NCBI RefSeq assembly: GCF_034359305.1
Contig: NZ_CP110343.1
Location: 83,823-147,822 of the forward strand
Origin: Candidatus Fokinia cryptica
Lineage (GTDB): Bacteria; Pseudomonadota; Alphaproteobacteria; Rickettsiales; Midichloriaceae
Direction of reading: 5' to 3'
Length of the DNA: 64,000 bases
This document shows positions 1-9,499 of this stretch, one piece after another. Made by a program: the position numbers and the translations under genes. The notes beneath the pieces were generated by a model that did not search any database, was not told the DNA's origin, and saw only the letters and a program-made list of their open reading frames with translations. Within the stretch, counting starts at the first letter, position 1; every line of letters begins with the position of its first letter.

Positions 1-393
1 TTCGTTCTACCAACTAGTACTGATCTCATACAGTATATTGGAGAATGGAGTAACTACATTGTAGACTGTGCAATTGCAAATGGTATTTCAGCTTCTAATT
101 TAATCTTAGATGTAGGAATAGGATTTGGAAAAACACATTACCAAAGTATTGAATTACTCAGAAGATTAAGAGATTTTAAAAATGCTTTTGTAAGAAATTT
201 ACCAATTCTTGTCGGTCACTCACGCAAATCATATATCAACGCTATTTCACTTCAAACACCTATAGATAGAGATTTAGAAACCTCTATAATATCAGCATCT
301 ATAGCCCAATATACTGATTATCTGAGAGTACACAACGTAACTGATACGCACAGAGCATGCGTAACACATAATATCATGAATCAAAAATATTAA
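1..393 (+). CDS. folP: Dihydropteroate synthase, C-terminal part (5' end outside window)
   Basis: Open from the first base in frame 1 to a TAA; 130 residues are visible. Dihydropteroate synthase joins 6-hydroxymethyl-dihydropterin diphosphate to p-aminobenzoate in cytosolic folate synthesis. Seen: LDVGIGFGKT (the TIM-barrel substrate loop, family form LDPGIGFGK), then GHSRKSYI (the GxSRKS loop) and a terminal VHNV, matching the family's RVHDV. These three motifs in this order and spacing identify the family. The start and the pterin-binding N-terminus lie left of the window. It converges on rppH with a 7-bp gap, so no terminator fits between them. Confidence 0.9.
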   Translation, partial: FVLPTSTDLIQYIGEWSNYIVDCAIANGISASNLILDVGIGFGKTHYQSIELLRRLRDFKNAFVRNLPILVGHSRKSYINAISLQTPIDRDLETSIISASIAQYTDYLRVHNVTDTHRACVTHNIMNQKY

Positions 394-400
394 TAAAAAA

Positions 401-868
401 TTACTCACTACTCATAACGTTCATAATGACATTTCTGTAATCTCGAATAAATTCCTCATAAGCATCATGCTTAAAAGATACTATATCTCGCATAACACAT
501 TCTATATTACTCCACTTCCAATCCAAAAACTCTATCGGCTCTTTTGCTATATTTATCTCCTCTTCAGTACCATAAAATTTTAGTACAAACCACCTCTGTC
601 TTTGTCCAATGTAGTACCCATTCCATACTTTTTCTTTTATCTCTTTCGGTAAGTCATACTGATACCACATACCGTTATTACCTACTATATCTACGCTTTT
701 AATTCCTGTTTCTTCATATACTTCTCTAAGTATTGCACTCTCGGGCTTCTCGTTCTCTTCTATTCCACCTTGTGGTAGCTGCCATCCATCTACAGCTCCT
801 TTTCTTTTTCCCTGCCATATCCCAGCATTACTTTTTACTATTATTGCACCAACACCAAGTCTGTACAT
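401..868 (-). CDS. rppH: RNA pyrophosphohydrolase (Nudix)
   Basis: 155 residues, the usual RppH length. RppH removes pyrophosphate from the 5' end of triphosphorylated mRNA and so starts decay. The Nudix box is complete at about residues 34-56: GGIEENE, then REVYEETGI, fitting Gx5Ex7REUxEExGU. The start MYRLGVGAIIV and the segment WQLPQGGIEE are typical of the RppH/invasion-associated subgroup rather than of housekeeping MutT. The start is the ATG whose complement ends at 868; the opposite gene rbfA begins 50 bp away, so the gap must hold both 5' ends. No strong Shine-Dalgarno sequence is visible. Confidence 0.9.
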   Translation of the reverse strand: MYRLGVGAIIVKSNAGIWQGKRKGAVDGWQLPQGGIEENEKPESAILREVYEETGIKSVDIVGNNGMWYQYDLPKEIKEKVWNGYYIGQRQRWFVLKFYGTEEEINIAKEPIEFLDWKWSNIECVMRDIVSFKHDAYEEFIRDYRNVIMNVMSSE

Positions 869-918
869 TTAAGCTTCAACTCTATATAAATATCAACAAC
901 TTACTTTAGAAGTAATAT

Positions 919-1329
919 ATGCACAATCATTATTTTAAAGGACAAGAGCCTTCAAATAGACAGGCAATGCTTGCAAAAGCAATAAGAAATGAAGTGGCTC
1001 TCTTAGTGGTACGTGGAGAATTGCTAGAATATGGAATATCTTGTGAGAAAGTTACAATCACTGGTAGTAATATCAGTAGAGATCTAAAAAACGCTAATAT
1101 CTTTATTCATATAAACAATTTTCAAAATTCTGATAACTGCAAAGAAAATAATGATCCAGCTCCATATGATCTGCTACTAGAAAACTTCGAAGATGCCAAA
1201 TATTTTATACGTGCTAAGATATGTGCCACTATGAAGATACGTTACGTACCACAATTGCACTTTAAAAGAGATCATTCTATCGATGCACTGTATGAGCTCG
1301 ATGTCGTGATGCGATCATTATCATTGTGA
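919..1329 (+). CDS. rbfA: Ribosome-binding factor A
   Basis: 136 residues. RbfA binds the immature 30S subunit near 16S helix 1 and aids late 16S maturation. The KH-like core is recognisable: an RNEVALLVVRGEL helix, VTITGSNISRDLKNANIFIH (the conserved V-S-DL-xA-V strand) and the C-terminal FIRAKICATMKIRYVPQLHF, which matches the family's RYVPxLxF motif. In many bacteria rbfA follows infB; here it stands at the head of an rbfA-maf-rimP run, so the usual rimP-nusA-infB-rbfA order is broken. The gap to maf is 7 bp, suggesting cotranscription. Confidence 0.9.
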   Translation: MHNHYFKGQEPSNRQAMLAKAIRNEVALLVVRGELLEYGISCEKVTITGSNISRDLKNANIFIHINNFQNSDNCKENNDPAPYDLLLENFEDAKYFIRAKICATMKIRYVPQLHFKRDHSIDALYELDVVMRSLSL

Positions 1330-1336
1330 ATTTATC

Positions 1337-1918
1337 ATGACTTTAGTTCTTGCCTCTTCATCTCCGTTTAGAATTGCCCTGCTGAAACAGATGGGATATA
1401 TCCCGGACATAATAGATTCTCCTGATATAGACGAAACTAGATTAAAAAGAGAAAGTCCAATAAAATTAGCAACAAGACTTGCACAACAAAAAGCTTTAAT
1501 AGTTTCTAAAAGGCATGACAATTGCATTGTATTAGGTTCTGATACCGTTACCACAGTTGGAGGACGTATCTTACCAAAGGCTCTTACTGAAGAAGATGCA
1601 ATTCTGTGTATAGATGCATTATCTGGAAGGAGAGCTAAAATCTATACCGGTGTTTGTTGTATTAAAGATAGTATAAAAAGAGAGAAAATATCGTGCACAA
1701 CTTTAAAATTTAAACCTCTTTCTCAACGAGAAAAAGATGCTTATTTATCATCTAGGGAATGGTATGGGAAAGCTGGTGGATATGGAATCCAAGGGATAGC
1801 TGCAAGTTTTATATCTTGGAGTAGTGGTAGCACATATACAAACGTAGCCGGTCTGCCACTTTATGAGACATATTGCCTATTATCATCGTTTGGAATATTC
1901 CCTAATTACAATATATGA
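1337..1918 (+). CDS. maf: Maf-type nucleoside triphosphate pyrophosphatase
   Basis: 193 residues, normal for Maf. Family members hydrolyse dTTP/UTP or modified nucleotides to monophosphates in the cytosol. Seen: LASSSPFRIALLKQMG (the Maf N-terminal S-P-R-LL signature), the acidic segment IDETRLKRESP, GSDTVTT (metal-binding Asp) and WYGKAGGYGIQG (the GKAGxYGIQG motif). Subfamily (dTTP/UTP-type or m7GTP-type) cannot be set with certainty. It lies in a tight run between rbfA and rimP (gaps 7 and 8 bp) and so probably depends on an upstream promoter. Confidence 0.9.
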   Translation: MTLVLASSSPFRIALLKQMGYIPDIIDSPDIDETRLKRESPIKLATRLAQQKALIVSKRHDNCIVLGSDTVTTVGGRILPKALTEEDAILCIDALSGRRAKIYTGVCCIKDSIKREKISCTTLKFKPLSQREKDAYLSSREWYGKAGGYGIQGIAASFISWSSGSTYTNVAGLPLYETYCLLSSFGIFPNYNI

Positions 1919-1926
1919 AACATTAA

Positions 1927-2481
1927 ATGCAGTACAATGCCATTTTTAAATTGAAATCAGAGGAAACGATTTTCAATATCCTCTCTGATACACTATTAAC
2001 TATGAATTATGAGATCGTGCGAGTAAAAATCGTACATAATGCTCAGGTAGAAATATTGATAGAAAAAACTACTGGAGAAACAGTATCAGTAGATGAAACA
2101 GCTAAGGTAGCTAGATATATAAAACCATTATTATATCAAGGGAATGCAATATTAAATAATGATCAAAATTTCTCCCCTATGGAGTATAGTTATGATATTA
2201 GTTCATGTGGAATAGAAAAACCACTTACCAGACAAAAAGACTTATTAAATTCTATTAATAAAATAGTAAGTATAAAACTTTATAGAAAAATTACAGATAA
2301 AAATGGATTAAAGTTCAAAAAACTAGAAGGGGAATTAGTAAAACTCATAGATACCGGAGTAGTAATACAGCATAACTCTGAAGAAATTAGCATATCATTT
2401 GATAATATATCTGAAATTACATTAGTGTATGTTCCATGGAGAGTTAAGAACCATTCATCAAGAAAAATAAAGAAGAAGTAA
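1927..2481 (+). CDS. rimP: Ribosome maturation factor RimP
   Basis: 184 residues. RimP acts on the 30S subunit and is needed for assembly around the central pseudoknot. Seen: an N-terminal domain with YEIVRVKIVHNAQVEILIEK followed by a V-S-VDETAKVAR segment (family: VTLDDCxxVSR), then YDISSCGIEKPL (family: LEVSSPGxDRPL) and a C-terminal Sm-like domain, ELVKLIDTGVVIQ. In most Alphaproteobacteria rimP heads the nusA-infB operon; here it ends the rbfA-maf-rimP run and is followed by 168 bp of non-coding DNA. The product ends in a basic tail (KIKKK). Confidence 0.85.
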   Translation: MQYNAIFKLKSEETIFNILSDTLLTMNYEIVRVKIVHNAQVEILIEKTTGETVSVDETAKVARYIKPLLYQGNAILNNDQNFSPMEYSYDISSCGIEKPLTRQKDLLNSINKIVSIKLYRKITDKNGLKFKKLEGELVKLIDTGVVIQHNSEEISISFDNISEITLVYVPWRVKNHSSRKIKKK

Positions 2482-2649
2482 TATGCTAATATGGAGTTCA
2501 TTTAGCTATACATATCATTGATTATATACATCGTGCATAGTACAATCCTCGTCGAGTTACGAACCCCTATTTATGAAGCGGTAACATCGTATTTGATGTA
2601 AAGAAACCATCTTCGATAGCAATGTTATATAAGAAATTATGTCCAAAAA

Positions 2650-5334
2650 ATGATAAGAGATTTTTACAATTCAGATTACAATAAACCCCAATTAATAGAA
2701 GGTCAATCAGCAACTGAAGAGCGTTTTCTATTGGGAGGAAAAGGACAAAAATTGTATGAAATGCATAAATTAGGTATCAAAGTACCATACGGCTTCACAA
2801 TCACAACTGAAGTATACAAAAAATACTCTCAACATTTTACTAATATTGATTTCGAATTACCTGATACCATTAAAAGCAATCTTACGGAAGCTGTGAATAG
2901 GTTGAGTACATTTTGCAAAAAACCCTTCGCTCAATTATCTCATAACCCTTTACTTTTATCTGTACGTTCGGGAGCTCCTTTCTCAATGCCTGGCATGATG
3001 GAAACGATACTAAACGTCGGATTAAATGATGAGACGGTAGAGAGATATACAAAACAATATGGAGAATCAATTTTCATATATGATACATACAAGAGGTTAT
3101 TAGAGATGTACGGCAATGTGGTGCTTGATATATCAAAGAACACCTTTGAAGCTCTCTATCATTTTCACCTATCAAAACACACTTCTAAAATAGAAGCCCT
3201 AAAGTTCATCATAGAAGACTATAAAAAATTATATAAAACAGAGAAGGGGATAGAATTTCCACAAGACTGCTGGAAGCAATTATTTTCATCTATCGAAGCT
3301 GTTTTTCGCTCTTGGAACAATGATAGAGCATATCATTACAGAAACATACATCACATATCACATGACATTGGTACAGCAGTAAATGTCCAAATGATGGTAT
3401 TTGGCAATTTTAATAACAAAAGCTATACAGGAGTAGTATTTTCTAGAAATCCATCTACAGGAGAAAACGAGCTTTTCGGAGAATATCTCGAAAATGCCCA
3501 AGGAGAAGATGTAGTATCTGGCTACTATAATGCATGCTCTCTCGCATCTTCATCAAAGTACAGTGACAAACAACTATCTTTTGAAGAAAAAGAGCCCAAA
3601 CTGTTTCAAGAATTGAATGAAATTTGTAAGAAACTTGATCATCACTATAATGATATGCAGGATATAGAATTTACCGTAGAAGATGGGATGCTTTGGATTT
3701 TGCAGACACGCAATGGAAAACGATCTAGTAAAGCAGCAATCAAAATCGCATCTCAAACAATAAGAGAGTGTAATTCTGAAAGCGCGATAATAAACGTCTT
3801 AAACGGACTAGCAATAGAAGATCTACAAAATGTTATGCATCCAATTATTGATGACGAACAACATAATTTCCAAATTCTCTCCAAAGGTCTACCAGCTTCT
3901 CCTGGTGTTGCCTCCGGTATTATAGTATTCTCTACGAAACAAGCGGAAGTACTAAGTAATAATAAAAATGTTATTTTGGTAAGAAAACAAACTTCTCCGG
4001 ATGATATATTAGGTATGAACATATCCTCCGGAATCTTAACAGCTAAAGGAGGTATGACTTCTCATGCTGCTGTAGTAGCACGTGGAATGGGGAAGCCATG
4101 CGTGTGTGCTGCTGACTTTCTTATTGTAGAAGAGGACAAGAAAGTAATATTTGGAGAACAAGTGTTGTTCGAAGGAGATGAAATTACCATCAACGGCAGT
4201 ACAGGTGATGTGATTAAAGGAATAGTAAAAACTATATCTCCTAAACTAGACGATGATTTTTGGAATATCCTCACATTAGCTGATAAAATCAAAACCACCG
4301 GCGTATATGCAAATGCAGAAACGGAAGAAGATATTAAAACTGCTCTTCGTTTTGGTGCAGAGGGAATAGGATTATGTAGAACTGAGCATATGTTCTTTGG
4401 AGAAGAAAGAATTCCAGTTATGCAAAGCGTTATTTTTGAAAAAGATGCAACTCTTAGAAAACAACATTTACAAAAATTAATCGAATTTCAAAAGGAAGAT
4501 TTTCTTCTTATAATGCGTTTAATGAACAGTAATAGAATGATAATTAGACTGTTAGATCCACCTATACATGAATTCTTACCCCACTCAGACGCAGAAAAAA
4601 ATGCATTTCTTATGTATAATACTCATAAATACTCCAAAGCAGAATTAGATGATATCGTGGATAGCATGCGTGAAAATAACCCTATGATGGGTAATCGCGG
4701 ATGTAGACTCGGAATTACATATCCCGATATATATGCCTCTCAAGTTATTGCTATATGTAATGCTATTCGAGATGCCGTACAATTACATATATATCCTAAT
4801 ATTGGGATAATGGTACCTTTTGTCTCTGATGAAAAAGAGTTAATGATAATCTTTCAAATGATTAAAATTAAAATAAATGAAATTTTACATGATATAGATC
4901 ATAGCTCTTATACGGTAAAACTAGGAGCAATGATAGAATTACCAAGAGCGACTATAATTGCTGATAAGATTGCTAAAATGTGTGATTTTATCAGCTTTGG
5001 TACTAACGACCTTACTCAAATGACATATGGTATATCACGAGATGATTCTGCTAAATTTGAGGAATCTTATATAGAAAACGATATTTTTTCAGACAGTCCA
5101 TTTAGCGAATTCGATATTGAAGGAGTTGGTGAACTTGTAAAAATAGCTGTCAAAAAAGCACGTACAGCCAATTCTAACATTAGTATAAGCGTATGTGGGG
5201 AACATTGTGTGGAAAAGAAAGCTGTAAATTTTTTCCTTGAATTAGGAGTAAATTATCTATCGTGCTCTCCACACAGAGTACCAATTACAAAGCTATTATC
5301 AGCACAATACTGCATAGCGAAAAGGACATTATAA
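2650..5334 (+). CDS. ppdK: Pyruvate, phosphate dikinase
   Basis: 894 residues, full length. PPDK interconverts pyruvate, ATP and Pi with phosphoenolpyruvate, AMP and PPi in the cytosol; in Rickettsiales it links host-derived pyruvate/malate to PEP. Seen in order: an N-terminal nucleotide-binding domain (FLLGGKGQKLYEM; SVRSGAPFSMPGMMETILN; GVVFSRNPSTGENELFGEY), the swivelling phosphohistidine domain (GGMTSHAAVVARGMGKPCV, catalytic His near residue 470) and the TIM-barrel PEP domain (GAEGIGLCRTEHMFF; GNRGCRLGITYP; SFGTNDLTQMTYG; SVCGEHC, with the catalytic Cys near the end). Nothing is missing. The start codon has no Shine-Dalgarno sequence upstream. Confidence 0.96.
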   Translation: MIRDFYNSDYNKPQLIEGQSATEERFLLGGKGQKLYEMHKLGIKVPYGFTITTEVYKKYSQHFTNIDFELPDTIKSNLTEAVNRLSTFCKKPFAQLSHNPLLLSVRSGAPFSMPGMMETILNVGLNDETVERYTKQYGESIFIYDTYKRLLEMYGNVVLDISKNTFEALYHFHLSKHTSKIEALKFIIEDYKKLYKTEKGIEFPQDCWKQLFSSIEAVFRSWNNDRAYHYRNIHHISHDIGTAVNVQMMVFGNFNNKSYTGVVFSRNPSTGENELFGEYLENAQGEDVVSGYYNACSLASSSKYSDKQLSFEEKEPKLFQELNEICKKLDHHYNDMQDIEFTVEDGMLWILQTRNGKRSSKAAIKIASQTIRECNSESAIINVLNGLAIEDLQNVMHPIIDDEQHNFQILSKGLPASPGVASGIIVFSTKQAEVLSNNKNVILVRKQTSPDDILGMNISSGILTAKGGMTSHAAVVARGMGKPCVCAADFLIVEEDKKVIFGEQVLFEGDEITINGSTGDVIKGIVKTISPKLDDDFWNILTLADKIKTTGVYANAETEEDIKTALRFGAEGIGLCRTEHMFFGEERIPVMQSVIFEKDATLRKQHLQKLIEFQKEDFLLIMRLMNSNRMIIRLLDPPIHEFLPHSDAEKNAFLMYNTHKYSKAELDDIVDSMRENNPMMGNRGCRLGITYPDIYASQVIAICNAIRDAVQLHIYPNIGIMVPFVSDEKELMIIFQMIKIKINEILHDIDHSSYTVKLGAMIELPRATIIADKIAKMCDFISFGTNDLTQMTYGISRDDSAKFEESYIENDIFSDSPFSEFDIEGVGELVKIAVKKARTANSNISISVCGEHCVEKKAVNFFLELGVNYLSCSPHRVPITKLLSAQYCIAKRTL

Positions 5335-5600
5335 AAAAGAGAACAGCTTCATTATTTGAATTGTCAAAATAAGTATTAGCTGAAATTAGTTAAGTATTTT
5401 AAAGAAATTTAATTTATGATAGTTGCACTCATTTAAGGAGAAGGTTTTTAATTTCCAAAATGATGCGTAGGAAGTTCCTTTAAAAAAGAAGTGGCATCCG
5501 ATCATAAATTTTTTGAAATAATCTGGTGCTATATTTATAGTTAAACTTATAAAAAAACTATAGAAATAGCCTGATTTCATATCTTTTTGCTCAATAGATA

Positions 5601-7319
5601 TTACAAATTCTCTATATGAACAACGATCTTAGGGGCTTTTCCGAGTTCTTTTTTGCAAAATTTCGCTACATGCTTTGCTACTGGTTTAATTACAGATGCT
5701 ACACCACTTTTAAATGAATCTTCAACGACATCTCTTACAACTGCGACCAAGCTAGACACAATTTTTGTATCTTCTTGGACTGACATATCAAGTAATCCCG
5801 GCGCTAAAATGTATGGTCTCCTCGCAATTCTATTGTTACTATTTAAGAACAGTAATACCACAACAAGACCATTCTCCATCATCACCTTTCTATCCTTAAT
5901 AACTATGCTATCAGAAGAGATAAGATTTTTACCGTCTACAGCTAAATATCCAGACTCTACATCTCCTAGCGTATGCATAAGTTCTTCCTTATTTTTAGCT
6001 TTCGGATTAAGAGATATCACTTGCCCACACTTCAAAAGTACACTAGCCATCTCAGGATTTACATCTTGTACAAATTCCTTATGCAAAGACATATGAGAAA
6101 TCTCACCATGCACTGGAATGACGAGACGTGGGAAATTTAATGTTGTATATAACCATCTCATTTCCTCTCTCGAAGGATGACCGGAAACATGCACAAAATG
6201 ACTTTTTTCAGTAAATACCGTAACGCCTTTTTCAATAAGCTGATTAATCACTCCATCTATTTTCTTCTCATTACCAGGAATTCTTTTAGATGAAAAGACT
6301 ACTAAATCATCCTTAAATATATCTAAGTGCGGGTGAAACTGCCCTGCTATTGCAGTAATTACAGCAAATCTTTCACCTTGACATCCAGTACAAAGCACTA
6401 TCAGCTCATCTCTTTTATACTTAGAAGCATCCTCAGCTAATATGAAAGGCTCAAACTCCTTTAAGTACCCGCATTTCAAAGCTACTTCATACATCCTAAT
6501 TAAAGATCTTCCGGCTAAAACCATCTTCTTCCCCAGACTTTTAGCTATTTGTGCTACAGAATACATTCTAGAGATATTCGATGCGAATGTAGGAATAAAA
6601 ATAGTACCAGTCTTCCAACTACCAATGATTTCACGTAAGCTCTGCTGCAATTCAACTTCCGAATGCAATGGTTGCTCATTAAAAACATTAGTAGAGTCAG
6701 ATACTACAGCAAAAATACCATTTTTAGCTATTTTTCGAATAGTATCTTCGTCAGTTTTTGCTCCTACTAGAGGAGTTTCTTCAATTCTCCAATCTCCAGT
6801 ATGACAAATAGTAGTGTCTTTTCCGTCAACTCTGCACGATATAAACAATATCATCGACATAGGTATCGAATGCGTTACATTTGCAGGTGTGACAATAAAA
6901 TCGGAAAGCTTAATCTCTTCTCCTGTATTCAATTTTTTTATAAGATCCATCTTCGATTCTGCTACCTCTTGCTCCTTAAACTTACTCTTCAAAACTAAGC
7001 ATGTAAATTCACTAGCATACAATGGTGGAAAACCCATATACTCCCATAAGTACTGCAGTGCTCCTATATGATCTTCGTGAGCATGGGTAAGTACGATACC
7101 AACTAAATCATCCCTGATCTTATCTATAAAATCAGGTTTCGGTAACATCACGTCTATTCCTGGGAACTCATCCCCAGCAAAACCAAGACCACAATCTACC
7201 ATGAGCCACTTCCCATTGTAGTGATAAAGCGTGCAGTTTACGCCTATTTCACCGACTCCACCAATCGGTATAATAATGAACTCCTTCTTAAAAGTCCCAG
7301 TGGAAAAATCCAAATACAT
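5601..7319 (-). CDS. rnj: Ribonuclease J
   Basis: 572 residues. RNase J is a metallo-beta-lactamase/beta-CASP nuclease with 5'-3' exo- and endoribonuclease activity, used in mRNA turnover and rRNA end maturation. Seen: IPIGGVGEIGVNCTLY (N-terminal signature), VDCGLGF, THAHEDHIGAL (the HxHxDH zinc motif, near residue 77), HTGDWR, the beta-CASP segment FASNISRMYSVAQ, and HVSGHPSREEM with IPVHGEISHM near residues 360-390. The C-terminal domain is present. The gene is divergent from ispG and converges on ppdK across 266 bp in which I recognise no gene. Confidence 0.95.
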   Translation of the reverse strand: MYLDFSTGTFKKEFIIIPIGGVGEIGVNCTLYHYNGKWLMVDCGLGFAGDEFPGIDVMLPKPDFIDKIRDDLVGIVLTHAHEDHIGALQYLWEYMGFPPLYASEFTCLVLKSKFKEQEVAESKMDLIKKLNTGEEIKLSDFIVTPANVTHSIPMSMILFISCRVDGKDTTICHTGDWRIEETPLVGAKTDEDTIRKIAKNGIFAVVSDSTNVFNEQPLHSEVELQQSLREIIGSWKTGTIFIPTFASNISRMYSVAQIAKSLGKKMVLAGRSLIRMYEVALKCGYLKEFEPFILAEDASKYKRDELIVLCTGCQGERFAVITAIAGQFHPHLDIFKDDLVVFSSKRIPGNEKKIDGVINQLIEKGVTVFTEKSHFVHVSGHPSREEMRWLYTTLNFPRLVIPVHGEISHMSLHKEFVQDVNPEMASVLLKCGQVISLNPKAKNKEELMHTLGDVESGYLAVDGKNLISSDSIVIKDRKVMMENGLVVVLLFLNSNNRIARRPYILAPGLLDMSVQEDTKIVSSLVAVVRDVVEDSFKSGVASVIKPVAKHVAKFCKKELGKAPKIVVHIENL

Positions 7320-7365
7320 GTCAGATATTTACTCTTCTAAATCGAGCTTAAAGCAGCGAAACTAT

Positions 7366-7395
7366 TTGTCAATTGTAGTCACTTTAAGCTATAGT
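7366..7395 (+). promoter_or_regulatory. Candidate sigma-70 promoter for ispG
   Basis: TTGTCA at 7366-7371 and TATAGT at 7390-7395 each match the consensus at five of six positions and are separated by 18 bp. They lie in the divergent rnj/ispG gap, about 85 bp before the ispG start. This is pattern matching in AT-rich DNA, so chance is a real alternative. Confidence 0.35.
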
Positions 7396-7481
7396 ACCAA
7401 ACGATACAGTACATGTAATATCTTCACATAGTCAAGTAGAATTGATAAAGTGCAAAAAAACTTCTGCTTTTTTTCAATAAC

Positions 7482-8711
7482 GTGAATCACGACGAATTCA
7501 TTACCACAAAAGCTAAAACTCGCTCAGTGCAAGTAGGCAGCATTGTAATAGGAGGAGACGCGCAAATTACAGTACAATCAATGACGGACACTATTACTAG
7601 TAACGTCAAAGACACAGTGGCTCAAATAAAGCTACTAGTAGACTCAGGAGCGGAAATTGTAAGAATTACCGTAGATAATAGTAATGCTGCGACAGCAGTA
7701 TCAGCTATAAAAGACTCTCTGATGAGAGAAGAAGCTTATGCTAAAATCCCTTTAGTTGGGTGTTTTCATTATAATGGACACATACTCTTACAAGAATCTC
7801 ATGAATGTGCATTAGCTCTAGATAAATATAGAATAAACCCCGGTAATGTGGGTACGAAGGGTAAAAGGGATAAAAATTTTGAAGAAATTCTAAAAATCGC
7901 TCAAAAATTTAACAAGCCTATTAGAATTGGTGTCAATGGAGGAAGCCTCGAACAAGAACTACTATCAGAACTCATTGAAGAAAATACACATAACAACCTA
8001 TCTATCGAACAAATAAAAAGGGAAGCTATCGTAAAATCAGCATTACTTAGTGCGCAAAAGGCAGTGTCATATGGAATGCAAGAGGATAAGATTATTTTAT
8101 CCGCTAAAGTAAGCAATCTAAGTGATGTAGTATGGGTTTACAAACAATTATCTAAGCACTCTCAATATCCATTGCACGTAGGACTAACTGAAGCAGGAAG
8201 TGGTATAGATGGAATAGTAAAAACCGCGGCAACTGTAGGGATACTTTTACATCACGGTATAGGAAATACCATACGTGTCTCTACTACATCTCATGACAGA
8301 ACTGAGGAGGTTAAAATTGCAAAAAGCATACTACAGGCACTTAATATAAGAAATTTTGCACCTTCTATTACTTCATGTCCAGGATGCGGACGTACAAGCA
8401 GTACTGCTTTTCAAACGCTCAATCTTAAGGTAAATGAGTATGTAGCGGATAAATTAGAAGAATGGAAAAAACTTTATGGAGATGAAAAAATTAGTAAATT
8501 AAAAATTGCTGTAATGGGTTGCATTGTAAATGGTCCAGGTGAAAGCAAATCAGCGGATATAGGTATTAGTATGCCAGGAAATAACGAAGAAGATTTAGCA
8601 GTAGTTTTTATAAAAGGTACAAAAAAATCCATTCTGAGAAAAACAGAAAATACTTCAATATATCAACAATTCATTACTATTTTGGAAGATTTTATAGCTT
8701 CTTCGTACTAA
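7482..8711 (+). CDS. ispG: 4-hydroxy-3-methylbut-2-enyl-diphosphate synthase
   Basis: 409 residues from a GTG start. IspG (GcpE) is the [4Fe-4S] enzyme that converts MEcPP to HMBPP in the non-mevalonate isoprenoid pathway. Seen: VQVGSIVIGGDAQITVQSMT (N-terminal signature), INPGNVGTKGKRD, IRIGVNGGSLEQ, GLTEAGSG, then the iron-sulfur cysteines in TSCPGCGRTS and in VMGCIVNGPGESK. GPGE closes the conserved motif. The product feeds the polyprenyl synthase at 17.1 kb. The GTG follows an AT-rich stretch without any Shine-Dalgarno-like sequence. Confidence 0.95.
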   Translation: MNHDEFITTKAKTRSVQVGSIVIGGDAQITVQSMTDTITSNVKDTVAQIKLLVDSGAEIVRITVDNSNAATAVSAIKDSLMREEAYAKIPLVGCFHYNGHILLQESHECALALDKYRINPGNVGTKGKRDKNFEEILKIAQKFNKPIRIGVNGGSLEQELLSELIEENTHNNLSIEQIKREAIVKSALLSAQKAVSYGMQEDKIILSAKVSNLSDVVWVYKQLSKHSQYPLHVGLTEAGSGIDGIVKTAATVGILLHHGIGNTIRVSTTSHDRTEEVKIAKSILQALNIRNFAPSITSCPGCGRTSSTAFQTLNLKVNEYVADKLEEWKKLYGDEKISKLKIAVMGCIVNGPGESKSADIGISMPGNNEEDLAVVFIKGTKKSILRKTENTSIYQQFITILEDFIASSY

Positions 8712-8825
8712 GCAGGAATCGATACTGTGCTTTTCCTTTATTAAAGATTCATGCAAATTCTGTATTGTAATACCTCATGCTGTGGAGTATATACTGGTAT
8801 CAGGTTAAGTGTTGTTATTGGTAAA

Positions 8826-9374
8826 ATGAAAAACTACGTACCTAGACTGTTAGAGAAATATAATACGACAATCAAGCCTAACATGATGAAGAAGTATCAG
8901 TACTACAACGTCATGAGTGTGCCAAAGATTAAAAAAATCGTCATATCTATGACTTCTAAAAAGCTTAGGGATGATCAGAAATTTATAGAAAAGGTCAAAG
9001 AGGATTTATGGCTTATTGCTGGACAAAGACCATGTCAGACTAAAGCTAAAAATTCCATAGCAGGCTTCAATCTAAGAGAAGGAATGTTACTTGGCTGTTT
9101 CGTTACTCTTAGAAGAGGCATGATGTACGATTTTTTGGATAGATTTGTAAATATCGCACTTCCTCGCGTAAGAGATTTTAAAGGAATCTTACCTAAGCAA
9201 TTTGACGGACGTGGTAATATCTCAATGGGAGTTAAGGAACAGATTATCTTTCCAGAGATAGACTATGATAAAGTGGAAGAAATAAGAGGAGCAAATGTGA
9301 CAGTAGTTACTACATGTAATTCTGATGCAGAAGCGAAAGATCTTCTACTAGAATTTGGGTTTCCTATCAAATAA
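8826..9374 (+). CDS. rplE: Large-subunit ribosomal protein uL5, outside the spc operon
   Basis: The start at 8826 gives 182 residues beginning MKNYVPRLLEKY, the usual uL5 length and N-terminus; the frame extends 25 codons further upstream but that part does not look like L5. uL5 sits in the central protuberance and contacts 5S rRNA and the P-site tRNA. Seen: NVMSVPKIKKIVISM, GQRPCQTKAKNSIAGFNLRE, LGCFVTLRRGMMYDFLDR, GRGNISMGVKEQIIFPEI and a C-terminal LLLEFGFPIK. Normally it is flanked by rplX and rpsN in the spc operon; here the neighbours are ispG and a methyltransferase gene. A second copy elsewhere cannot be excluded. Confidence 0.93.
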   Translation: MKNYVPRLLEKYNTTIKPNMMKKYQYYNVMSVPKIKKIVISMTSKKLRDDQKFIEKVKEDLWLIAGQRPCQTKAKNSIAGFNLREGMLLGCFVTLRRGMMYDFLDRFVNIALPRVRDFKGILPKQFDGRGNISMGVKEQIIFPEIDYDKVEEIRGANVTVVTTCNSDAEAKDLLLEFGFPIK

Positions 9375-9462
9375 TCTTCTTTTTTTTATCTTTCTTTAGT
9401 TTATTTGTGCCATTTTTGCAGTATGTGTGTGTTAATGTTTATCTTTTTGAGTAATTTTCTTC

Positions 9463-9468
9463 TATAAT
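9463..9468 (+). promoter_or_regulatory. Candidate -10 element upstream of the MidA-type gene
   Basis: A perfect TATAAT lies 31 bp before the GTG start at 9500. No convincing -35 hexamer stands 16-18 bp upstream, so the assignment rests on the -10 box alone. Confidence 0.25.
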
Positions 9469-9499
9469 TGCACATCAATTTAGAACCATACTTTTCCCA

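Noticed and set aside
2482-2649. Short ACATC/GATGT hairpin in the rimP-ppdK gap as a small RNA or terminator
   Set aside because: Five-base stem without U-run; no match to SRP RNA, tmRNA, RNase P RNA or 6S RNA patterns.
5335-5600. A minus-strand frame of 64 codons between ppdK and rnj, and a weak TATAGTT/AACTATA stem-loop near 5536
   Set aside because: The translation is Phe/Lys-rich AT noise with no recognisable motif; the stem has 7 bp and a 13-base loop with no U-run. I treat the gap as non-coding.
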